Both the position numbers and the translations under genes were made by a program. A stretch of DNA of 64,000 nt from Theristus sp. LFF4_11 (lineage: Eukaryota > Nematoda > Chromadorea > Monhysterida > Xyalidae): the NCBI GenBank assembly GCA_030248135.1, contig JASANC010000900.1, forward strand, positions 1 to 64,000. Direction: 5' to 3'. The notes below the pieces were generated by a model, which did no database searches, was not told the DNA's origin, and saw nothing but the letters and a program-made list of their open reading frames with translations. Shown here piece after piece: positions 13,616 to 22,755 of this stretch. Numbering within the stretch: position 1 is the first letter of the stretch; each line of letters starts with the position of its first letter.

Positions 13616-16600
13616 TTTTTTTTTTTTTTTTTATATAAAACAAATAATATATTTTTTTTATTTTTTTTTTTTTTTTTTTATAATATTTTTTATTTTTTTT
13701 TTTTTTTAACAAATTTTCTTTTCTCTTGCTTAGGTACATGTCATTATTTGGTCATTTTGACCGACGTACTCCATGTTTTTCGATTTGGATGACTTCTAGA
13801 GTCAATTTTTAGCGTTGAAATGACTTAACTGAATTGAAATATCGTTTCAGAAATCGTTTTCTTGCAACTTAGAACATGTTTTTTCAGTCGGTAGGCCATG
13901 AGATGAACATGATATTTTGTTGATTGGCGTATGTTATAGGTCTACAATGGAGTTGTGCGATATATTGTTAAACAATTGGAGCGGAGATGTTGGTTAATAC
14001 CACATCACACGACCGTTTTTCAGATACCCGATAACATGTTATCGAGCGTGCTGAGCTAAACTAACGTGTTAAACTTGCGTCTGTCAGTTGCCCGCAACGT
14101 GATCGCGAAATCATGGTACGTGTTTTCGATACGATGATTTGAAGAGTGGGCTCTCGCCATGTGGCAGATAGCATAGCTGGTTGAACCTGAAAGTAAGTGT
14201 CTTGGGGGGGCGACCGGGTCGACAGGGGTTGCCGACTTAGCTACAGCAAACAGGAATTTTGGAACACAGCAAAATTTGGGAAATTTTCTAAAAAAAAACA
14301 ACAAAAAAGGTTCAATATTCAAGTACACGTCGAAAATTGTCCTGTTTTACTGTTGAAAATGCAACTTTCCCTCTATGAAATGGACATAATTTCAATAAAA
14401 CACGATTTTCGCTCTTATAGTTTTCCGGATCGTTCTGAAAATAGTCTAGATGAACTCAGCTCGACGAGACGCTTCGAACAAACCTAACTTGTAAAAAAAT
14501 TTTTTTTTTTAAATTTTTTTTTAATTAAAAAAAAAATCCGGATTTTTTTTCCCTAACCCTAACGCCACCAACGGGCGCGAACGACTGCAACGCCAGCAAC
14601 AAGTCGCGCGCGTCCACGCGGTCCCAGTCCATGTGCAGCACGGCGAGACGCGCGGTGCACTCGGCTGCCGCCGGGGCGTCTTTGTCCAGTTCGCCTGAAG
14701 AGAGAACAAAATGAGGAAAATGCTTTTTTTGAGAAGAGCGGCACAAGATCGACCAGGAGAACACGTCGATAGTAAGGTGGATGTTTTCAATACAGAGTGA
14801 GCCAAAAAAAGGGTTCCAATTCTAAAATGCTCTCACTGGTTTGTGCTAAGGTGTTTCGAGCTGAAAATTGGAACACTATTAGAAAACATTTGGAGGTTTT
14901 TCTGACCAAATTTTTGTTATGGTATGTTGCCCCTATCACTCACCACAGAAAAATATCTGGAAAACATGAAAAATCGACAAATGTTGTGAATTGCAGAGGG
15001 TTGATTTAGCTGTAACAAAGGGACCTTGTGTTTTAAAATTTGGAACACTTGTTAGAACACTTTGGGAGTTTTTTTTGTGATCAAATTTTTTAGCTTACAC
15101 GTAAGTTCATTTTTACAGTGTCATTTTCAAAAAAAATAACAATTTTTGACAAAAAACACTGTTCATCCATAATCTCACTGTTTATCATTGCTCATAAACG
15201 ATCTTCCGAACTGATGTATCGTCACGCGGTGTCAAATTGAATCTTTTTACGAAATTGCCGAACCACTGTGGAAAAGTTATTCGCATGTTCCCACCAATTG
15301 GCAGACCAGACTCGCTGCTCTGCCGTCCCCTTAACCATGATGCAACAAAGACTGAAAATGGAAGTGCATCTCTCACTGCAGAAAAGCAACCAGTCTGCTA
15401 TAGTAAAAATATCAGAGTGGCAAATTTTGTGTATTAAAAAAGGGAAAAAACAATTTGGATTTGAAAAGATAAATTCGCGTCTGTTCTGAGCAGAACCGCT
15501 TACTCACACTGGAAGCTGAAGTGAAACATTGGAGTGATCAAAAACTGTTCAAATGCAACTCAGCATTCGGCATTTCTAAGCTGCTTTAAACTCATATTGC
15601 TTTTTTTCATCTTTTTTTGTGTTGTGAACATTCGCGCTGTCACCAACGTTCATTATTTTGATCTTTGTTACAGTTAAATCAACCCTCTGCATTTTACAAC
15701 ATTTGTCGATTTTTCATATTTTCCGGATATTTTGCTGTAGTGAGTAATAGGGGCAACATACCATGACAAAAATTTAGTCAGAAAAACCTCCAAATGTTTT
15801 CTAATAGTGTTCCAATTTTCAGCTCGAAACAACTCAGCACAAGCCAGTGAGAGCATTTTAGAATTGGAACCTTTTTTTGGCTCACCCTGTATATCCATGG
15901 CGTGAGTCAGACGCAAACACGCCCACTCCAACAGTGCGATGGCCAGTTTGCGAAAAGTGAAGAGCTTTAGATTTCGAGCAACGTCATATGATGATTGACG
16001 CGACACACAACACACACATGACACACCTACAATAACGCCAAAAAGACCATGTGAACGTGGGGAATCTTCAGATCGATCTCATCCCACTCACCCCAGTTGT
16101 GATCGAAGTTTCCCTGACGTTCGTCCTCATCAAACTCCCACTCTGACCCGTTGTCGTCGTCATCGCTGGAGCTCGAGGTCAAGTTGCCTTCGCCACGCGC
16201 TAAATCGAATTTCAACAGTGCTTCCTCTTCGTCCGAGTCTAAATCTACCGATTCTTCGCGTTCTTCTGTTCCTCCAGACGTATCTTGTCCTTGTGTGTCT
16301 TCAGACACTTGGTTCGCTTTCGCAGTTTGTTGTCCACTGTCATCATTGTCATTGTCGTCCGATCCAATGTTCGTTTCTGCAATTCCCTTGCCGCGTCGAT
16401 GGCGGTGGTGGGTTTTTGTTTCTTGCGAATCGGCTGCTGCTGTCGTCGCGTTCGCAACTGGATTCAATTTATTCGCGTTGTTTTTCGACAAAACCGCCAC
16501 TGTATCACTCGATTGCACTTTCTGCTTCGCTGGCTTTGTTTGTTGTCTTTTCGTTTTTGTTTTTACCACTTCTTTTTCTGCCTTTTTATCGTCGAGCTGT

Positions 16601-16850
16601 TCCGGATCGAGGTGATAAAATCGCTCCAGCTGCTCTTTGCTCGTCTGCAGCGTCGGCCGCCCTCGTCGGTCAACTTTCGACGTGATTTTAAAAGCGTCAT
16701 CCGTGAAAATCGCCGAAAATCGATCGTCGATCTTGATCGTGCGTCGAGAGTGGGGGAAATTGGCTAGGAGGAAGCGTCGTCAACGCCACAGTCGCCCATG
16801 GTTCTTTTATTATCATTGGCTTGTCGCGTTTTCTTTGACGACGACGACAT
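5984..16850 (-). CDS. ESF1: Pre-rRNA processing protein ESF1
   Basis: Nucleolar factor for 18S rRNA maturation and small-subunit assembly. Exons on the minus strand, 5' to 3': 16850-16092, 14694-14569, 13553-13370, 9023-8871, 8181-7942, 7677-7385, 7112-6955, 6475-5984 (TGA); about 800 residues. All junctions from exon 1 onward keep the frame. Visible family blocks: KIDDRF near the N-terminus, a long acidic Ser/Asp stretch, ELDKDAP and MDWDRV, KYHYAIVECDS, RYRPKYFTTAAL with NCTWDETDPERV, TPWEQYLRKRQEK, and the C-terminal NUC153 motif DDRFATLYSSADFHIDPSDP. A TTTTTTGTCAG sits seven bases before the ATG, like a trans-splice acceptor. Oddity: the frame breaks near 16776, between GVDD and the RF of RFLLANFPHSRRTIK, so a base seems to be missing there. 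Introns carry many transposons. Identity is very sure; the first 25 codons are not. Confidence 0.93.
6537..6745. repeat. MITE family A, copy in ESF1 last intron
   Basis: The left end contains GGTTCTGCGACTCAATGCG and the right end is GTCCGGGACCAAAATAAAA, the family's two ends in inverse orientation. It lies between ESF1 exons 7 and 8. Confidence 0.75.
8264..8470. repeat. Foldback element, family B, in ESF1 intron
   Basis: The left end CAGTCTATCTCGCTAAC and the right end ...GGACTG are flanked by TA. The interior has several alternating copies of the ACCAATCAGC motif, some tandemly repeated. The left end is almost the same as the long foldback at 40551. Confidence 0.65.
8687..8771. repeat. Short hairpin element, family C
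   Basis: An 85-bp near-perfect hairpin: GGCATTCATGAAGCAGTATT on one arm and its complement on the other. It is in the same ESF1 intron as the family B copy at 8264. Similar hairpins occur near 36239, 41770 and 50371. Confidence 0.7.
9544..10657. mobile_element. Second hAT-like insertion inside the outer element
   Basis: Ends are CTGGGTTTTTTTTGCAG and the complement of CTAGGTTTTTTTTCAAAAAG. The direct repeat ACATGAAC flanks it at 9536-9543 and 10658-10665. The inner copy at 10735-11962 has the uninterrupted target, which confirms the boundaries. Subterminal tracts rich in TGCAGAAAT occur at both ends. No transposase was recognised. Confidence 0.85.
10735..11962 (+). mobile_element. Deleted hAT copy inserted into its own relative
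   Basis: It has the same two ends as the element at 9327-13206 but in inverse orientation, flanked by CTGGCAAC at 10727-10734 and 11963-11970. Its open frame (11293-11694, plus) matches the outer transposase up to the acidic EPEPKK stretch. It then jumps to the sequence after the dimerisation region, a deletion of roughly 290 bp that shifts the frame. The insertion point is inside the last codons of the outer transposase. It is a deletion derivative. Confidence 0.9.
11793..12650 (-). pseudogene. hAT transposase C-terminal fragment
   Basis: This is the open frame of the outer hAT element. Residues 1-105 match the inner copy. After a poorly conserved acidic linker come FIDELDKSDLMLDFW, PKLLTIARRYRYL, SERMFSEARQ and STQNAEKVMFLNG, the pattern of the hAT C-terminal dimerisation domain. 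The true end (…LNGVL, then ALDYPYAM and stop) lies across the inner insertion. The current frame reads into the inner element's terminal repeat instead. The catalytic core and zinc finger are not visible, so I treat it as a broken gene. Confidence 0.8.
13555..14561. mobile_element. Introner-like element forming ESF1 intron 2
   Basis: A 1007-bp element with 11-bp perfect terminal inverted repeats TAGGGTTAGGG. The 8-bp duplication ACGCCACC flanks it at 13547-13554 and 14562-14569. The ESF1 intron (14568-13554) is 1015 bp, exactly the element plus one duplication. The donor GTGGCG lies in one duplication copy. The acceptor AG is made from the last base of the element and the first base of the other copy. 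Spliced codons read ...FAPVGGVVLRVAVYPSAFG, collinear with ESF1 of other animals. The interior is T-rich (13571-13710) with no coding potential that I recognise. Confidence 0.88.
14793..15889. mobile_element. Long-arm mariner-like foldback in ESF1 intron 1
   Basis: Flanked by TA at both sides. Ends start CAGAGTGAGCC and CAGGGTGAGCC and continue as inverted arms of about 230 bp (14793-15020 against 15660-15889) with roughly 90% visible match. The ends resemble mariner termini. There is no transposase in the centre. Confidence 0.75.
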
Positions 16851-16928
16851 CGTTTCTGACAAAAAAGAAGAAAATTACCTACACGGAAAAAAAAACACAA
16901 TATTTTTGTTTTTGTGTGTTTGGGGGGT

Positions 16929-16930
<2 letters not shown>

Positions 16931-16988
<58 letters not shown>
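16931..16988. repeat. Poly-A run
   Basis: Nearly 60 consecutive A between the ESF1 start and the next gene. The stretch from 16990 to 18343 is T-rich, with degenerate TTTCGTTTTG-type repeats; I see no gene in it. Confidence 0.9.
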
Positions 16989-16990
<2 letters not shown>

Positions 16991-18343
16991 AAAGAAAAAC
17001 CATGAAAAAGAAAAGAAAGAGACTGTGTTGTGTATCTTTGCTTTGTTCTCGTACTCACTTTAATCGTGTCTGAATGTTAATCTTTGTCTGAATTCAAGAG
17101 TGTGTGTTCGCGATATCTCCAATTCTGCGTCTCTTCATTCATTTTTTGCTTATTGATTTCGTCTTGTTCAGTACCGTTTTCGATTATGTTTTTGTTCGGT
17201 TTGGTTATGTTTCGTTTTGTTTCAGTTGTTTTGCTTCTGTTCAGTTCGCTGTGGTTCGTCCTTTTGATGTGTAACTTTTGTTTTCAAGAATCATTTTCTG
17301 TGTTCTTTTCGCGAGAAGTCCAACTCTGCATCTCTTCATTTTTGATTTCGTTTTGTTGTGTTCTGTTTAGTTTCGTTTTTTCTTTCGTCTGACTTGGCTC
17401 GGTTTCGTTTTGTTTCGATTGTTCAGTGCGTTTCGGATTGGTGTGTGACTTTGTATGTGACTGTTTTTGAGAGTCATTTGTGTTTGCGACATGTCCGTTT
17501 GTGCGTCTCTTCAAAAAGAACAAACAAGAAAAAGAAAAAAGAAAAGATGTGCCAAAAAAAACAAAAAAACAGAAAAAAACAAAATAAAACAAAAAAGTAG
17601 ACAAAAAAAAACAAAAACAAAACGAAATGATGAATGAAGAGACGTGTTTGTTTGGTTTTTGTTTTTCATCATAATGTTGAGCCATCACAGGTGTTGTTGC
17701 TGGTTTCAATATTGTGTTTAGAAAAGCCATCAGTCACAATTCACGATCACAAAAACATTCAATCTCGGATTCTCGTTTTCTCATTTCACTTCTTCCACCC
17801 TTTCACGAAGATCGCTCAACGGTCTCACAGCGTCGGGCTCACCAGTGAAATTGGACGTCTCCAGTCGCTTGCCAGTTCATTAGGACAATGCCAAACGTAC
17901 AAACAACACTCAACCAATCACACAAATCAGTCTTATATATTGTGGATTTATTCAAATGTGTCCGGAGTAAAATGACGCCATTTGCTTTAAAAACGCCCGT
18001 TTGTCAAAGTACAGACACTAAAATGTCAGTTTGGTGTGACTGATTCGACATTCACATTTGTTTACGGGAAGAAATGGGCTAAACGGGAAGTCTGATTTGC
18101 TGTGAACAGCAAGCGCATGTTTGGCGACACATGACGTCATTTCAGTGGGACACGTTTAAAAAATAGGTCATACATACATTAGTGCTACGTACTATCGACT
18201 TTATTATCTTCAGCAAAGCTCTTGATTATATGTATTGAATAAAGAATTTACTTTATAAAAGACGTTTAGAAATCGATTCGATACACATGAAACTCGTTTT
18301 TCGGCGCGTTACTTCTTCCATATGCTTCTCGCGATCCCAATTT

Positions 18344-19716
18344 TCACACAATGCCAAAGCTAGATGGCGAATGTTTCATGATCAGCGCTAAAACCAACAG
18401 CGCAATCGCCAGCACCAGCAAGCATCCGAATGCAACGGCGGCGCGTTTCGCTAAATTGTTGCATCGGTGCTCCTCATCTCGCAACTCTTTCAGCGACCAC
18501 GACTCCCATTCCAACTCGTAAGTGTCGACGTCAAAATCCGCGTTCTTCGGGCTGGACTGAAAATTAAGAGAGAAAAAACCAAAAAACATTCGAGTGTCGT
18601 TATTTCGAAACTCGCAGCAATTGAAACGATTTTGACAACGCAATGTGAGGACTGCTCTAAGATGATAAAACGGTTTTTTTGCGCATTCATGGACATGTGT
18701 ACGTACATTCATGGACATGTGTACATTCATGGACATGTGTACATTCATGGACATGTGTACATTCATGGACATGGAAATGTTGCCTTGCTTTGTGTGCGCG
18801 ATACAGGCCGAGGAAATTCTTCTTTCGTCGCTTGTCTTCGCATCTGTCCCTGCGAACGTGCACTGCTGCGCTTGCGCCCACTGCGCCAGTAGACGGCGAT
18901 GTCGCTTTTCTCGCTGATGGTGACACGCCCGATGATTCTACAGTCTTCTTTGTCCTGTAGAGTTTAAAAAATTTCGAGGTACATGTACAATCGATTATCG
19001 GACTCCGCCCTCACCCCCCCCTTTTAAACAGCAATGCCTGCACAGAAAGCATGCATAACGTGATCACTAACCAATCAGGCGATTGTCTATAATTTGGAGT
19101 TCGATTGAACGCACAAAAAAATACTCGCCGTCCATCAACTTGTGCGAGAACATAACGGAGAATTGAAAAAATTACCTCAGAAAATTAAATTATACCGCAG
19201 GGTTCGCTCCAATTGGTTCTCTCTCACATATGGTGACAGCGCCAATCAGCGTGTCGAATCTAATTGCAGAAAACTCCAGCAAACCACTGACCGTTTCGAT
19301 TTTTTTGGCGTCGGCTCTTCCAACCGCTTGTGTTCCTTATCAGTCGTTCGCTGTAATTTGAACTTTGCGGTTCGAATATACATTTTTAGGGAGCTCACCT
19401 AAAAAACATCGCGCGCAAAAAAACAAGACATGCTGCGGGTATCGACGCAGAGATTGCCGTTTAGATGCAGAAACCAGTTTATAAGCAAAAGAAACAAGTG
19501 GTTCAAAAAAGTAAAGCTCAAGTTGACCGCATCCACATCACCGCGTGCACCTGCAACTTTTTCCTTGTGTGCCGAATGACAAGAACCGTCATTCACGTAT
19601 AATTGGCGTTAACATCAGCCTCAAGGAAAAGCTTTATCCTATTCTGCGTCAAAACAAGTTCCCGTTCCCAGATCAAACAAAAAAAGGTGCAGCCAAGCAA
19701 CTGAACTTACGGGCAT
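18344..19716 (-). CDS. Small single-pass membrane protein, third of a tandem trio (partial model)
   Basis: Supported exons on minus: 19716-19711 (ATG CCC, then GTAAGT), 18954-18805 and 18556-18344 (TGA). The last two join in phase 0. They give a basic stretch (DKEDCRIIGRVTISEKSD..., RKRSSARSQGQ), an acidic linker (DFDVDTYELEWESW) and a C-terminal hydrophobic helix (AAVAFGCLLVLAIALLVLAL), followed by a short polar tail. One exon between 19710 and 18955 is probably missing from this model. The tiny first exon, size, topology and strand match the two genes upstream (20631-22298, 22756-24459). I do not recognise the family; a membrane anchor with a cytosolic or luminal tail is inference. The last intron contains an 18-bp minisatellite. 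Confidence 0.6.
18685..18774. repeat. 18-bp minisatellite
   Basis: About five tandem copies of ATTCATGGACATGTGTAC, the first with a four-base insertion. It lies in the last intron of the small membrane protein gene at 18344. Confidence 0.9.
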
Positions 19717-19864
19717 CGTGGTGGCGCTGCTTGTTGGTTGATGTATGCAGAGCTGAAGCTGTGTGGAAACACAGTAGAGCTGATGACAACCGGTAGAAAA
19801 AAACAACGAAAATGTGACGAGTTCTACTGGCAATTGAAACAAATTACCAAAGTTTGCAAAAACA

Positions 19865-20034
19865 GTCGCACACTATCAGCTTTAATCAGCTGATTGGTTG
19901 GTGATCACTTGATGCATGCATTCTGTACAGGCATTGCTGGGGGGGCGGAGTCTTTTCTGCACGTAAAGCATGCAGCAGCCAGCACGTGATCACCAACCAA
20001 TCAGCTGCGCTTGCCTATATTTTAGAGTTCGACC
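19865..20034. repeat. Foldback element, family B, between tandem genes
   Basis: Inverted arms share GATTGGTTGGTGATCAC and its complement; the right end is TTTAGAGTTCGACCG before TA. A half copy with the same right end lies at about 19020-19110. Just downstream, 20040-20085 repeats a GTAGGGCGCCCATTGAGTTT motif also seen near 27565 and 35930. Confidence 0.6.
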
Positions 20035-20630
20035 GTAAAATTGTGGTACCGAACGCCGTCAAGTAGGGCGCCCATTGAGTTTTTGTTTCTGCACACGTAT
20101 TTCTGCATCTGCATCACATCTGCACGCAGTAACATTATCTGCATCTACACATCTTCATTCATTTACTGTGTGAACAATCATCTAGTGTTGGGACCCATCA
20201 GATTTTCTCCGCCCTGACAATGTTTACCGCACATTTTCAAGTGCTGATGCGCCGCACACAATAACTTTTTATTCGGCAAACCACAACGATCGGTGTTAAA
20301 ATATGGATATTTTTTGTTATCTAGATATTTACAAAAAAAGCACAGGAAATCAAAATCACCACGCTAAAAAATGTCGAAGTCCATTCCAAAATCTTATTCC
20401 AACGTGCATTCCGCATGCCAAAATTTCATGCCATGCCAAAATCTTAGTCTAATGTTTAAAAGTTGCAGAAATAGCCAATGAATTTTCTTCGCTTTTTATA
20501 GATTTGGCAGGGATTTTAGCATGAAATGAATCTCGGAATGGATTCAGGCATTTTTTGAGTGTGCACCGTTGAGGAGGAACAACCAAAATGTTATACAGGG
20601 TTTGTTTTGTTTACATTACAGGACACATGG

Positions 20631-22298
20631 CTAGAAGTGCATCACCATAATCCAGATGCACAATGCGATGATGGTCAGAATGAAAATGATGGAACCGACG
20701 CTTAATGCGACCACACACCATTCGGTTTCGATTATATTCTCATCTGCAGAAAATGTCTAAATTGTTTATAATTGAAGTTGAACTCAAATTTTATTATTAT
20801 TTTTATGCCTCGTGTCCAGTTTACATTGTATCAGCTTCGATGGCAAGATCTAGACAGTAGACACGTATAAAGGATGCTCTCTTATTTTGGTCCCGCAACT
20901 CAATGCGCGCATAGACAGGTAAACAGTTTCATGCAGGCCTCAGGAATTCAAAATTGGCAAAGTGATCCGAGTCGCCTACGTAGGACCGAGTCACTTAAGC
21001 GTCTTTGAATTGCCACATAAAGATTGAAACTATGATAGTTTTCTTTTCACGTCTGCACACGCATTCAGTCGCAGAACTTAAAAAATTGATATTAGCAGAA
21101 TTTTAAAAAGACAACGTTGATATAAAAACGTACAAGTTGAGGCCTTTGCCTCATCCTCCATCATCTTTACGTGACGTTTCTAAAAAAACAATATTTTTTA
21201 TGAGTTCATCATTGATAGACTCGCAGTACAAGTATGCAGCAGTTGAGTTACTAAAGTAAAGCCACTCCTAACCAACCATCCTGTCGAATTGTTTTGCCCT
21301 TCTCAGCCTTTTCTCGCTCATTCTCCTTGACTGTCCTGTTTCCCCCGCTTTATCCTGCACTGTTTCCAATTCGACCACTTCGCGGCCACTCCTGCACAGA
21401 GTTACGGTATTTAGAGATACTGTATGCAGTTGATAAAAGAGTTTGACGTATTGCCGTGTACAGCAAACGTTTTTTTGGCGTCATTTCTTCATGGTTGTTG
21501 GTTTTTCTCGGTTCTCATGTCATGATTGGTGTCTTTTTCTTGCTACGGTTTGGTTTTGCTTGCTTGCATGCTTTGGTTAAATGGTCACAATTGTAATCGT
21601 TTTGCAGAAAGATTCAAACACTACAGAATCATTGTCATTGGTTCTTTCTTTAGACTCTAGAACACGTATTCCACTGGGAATTTTCTTACGCAACCTTTCT
21701 GGAGCAGACGCTCATGACAAATGTTTGGAGAACGTTGGGCACCACAAAATGCTTTCAGTACGCAACCTCAGGGTTGGCTGCTATTGGCTCTCACTGCATG
21801 ACGCAGCTAATAAGCGTCACTGGGAAAAAGTTGAACTGTTGCTTGTTATTTTTGCTGAAAAGCTGTACTGTTGTTTTCAGGTACATTTTTCGCGCATGTG
21901 GCAGTTGACGAAAAACACAACCGCAAAACAGTGCAACTTTGCAGTGAGAAGTACAGATGCAATCCCTCCCAAAAGAAGAGTCAAATGCAACAGTGCAGCC
22001 ACTAATTTTTCTCTAGTGGTACTAAAATAATTTTGCAAAAAATAGGTAAATCTTTGAAATTGTTTTTACAGTTTTTTTGCCGCTTGCGGCGGTGGACCAC
22101 CGTCCGCGCCGGAAGTCTCCGGCACAAACTTGATTACTCGTGGCGTTTCGTTTATTGGCTGAAATTTGAGTTATTTTTGTTTTTTTTCAAATAGTTTTCG
22201 ACATTAACAACTCAAAAAAATCCTGAGCGGAACTTTTTCATCAACAAAATCAACAAAAACTGATGGGGGAAGTCAAAATCAATAGGACTTACAGGCAT
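20631..22298 (-). CDS. Small single-pass membrane protein, second of the tandem trio
   Basis: Exons on minus: 22298-22293 (ATG CCT), 22158-22070, 21391-21277, 21179-21134, 20743-20631 (TAG). Total 369 bases, 122 residues, every junction in phase. It begins MPPINETPRVIKFVPETSG with a Pro/Gly linker. A basic region follows (MSEKRLRRAKQFDRM, KRHVKMMEDEAK), then a C-terminal hydrophobic helix (CVVALSVGSIIFILTIIALC) ending in WIMVMHF. There is no signal peptide, so a tail-anchored or type II-like topology is likely, which is inference. The first coding exon is only two codons followed by GTAAGT, as in the neighbouring paralogues. The family is unknown to me. A family A MITE lies in its last intron. 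Confidence 0.72.
20880..21100. repeat. MITE family A, in last intron of small membrane gene
   Basis: TTATTTTGGTCCCGCAACTC at the left end and ACGCATTCAGTCGCAGAAC at the right end, with the internal motif GTGATCCGAGTC. It is 34 bases from the exon 4 donor (21133). Confidence 0.75.
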
Positions 22299-22755
22299 GG
22301 TGATTGCTTCTGGTTGGTTTGTTCTAGTAGCAGTAGAAATCGCGGCACAATGATGGCTGATGACTAATATGATAAGAAATAAATGAAAAAGTGCAAGGTA
22401 TTGTTTGTCAGGTGCCAAGTTTTATAATAAAAAAATGAAAAATCGTAGAGGGTGGGTGAAGTTTTATGCTTATTGCGCATCCGAGATTGCGAATATGGAA
22501 TACTGATTGGAACAACCGATGGGTGGAGTCCACCAATCAAAAGCAGAACCGAATGTTTATTATTTCATGTTACAAGCGTGATGATCCAAATAAATTGATG
22601 ACTGCAGCAGCGTTAGAAAAAAACGTGTCTTGTTTTGTATATTGCGTGAAAGTTGTGGAAAAAATCACATACGGTAATTAAAAAACGTCGTGTAGAAAAA
22701 CAATCAACATCGTCACGTGTTTTGTGTGTCATAATTTGTTTCCTTTTTTTCATTA

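Noticed and set aside
14551..14568. TTAGGG-type telomere-like repeat
   Set aside because: Only two units at each end of the introner, and nematode telomeres are usually TTAGGC. It is the element's terminal repeat.
16151..16767. Three overlapping plus-strand frames of 154-160 residues
   Set aside because: Shadows of the acidic ESF1 exon 1 on the other strand.
21581..22030. Plus-strand frame of 149 residues
   Set aside because: It lies opposite an intron of the minus-strand membrane gene, with no codon bias, domain or splice partners.
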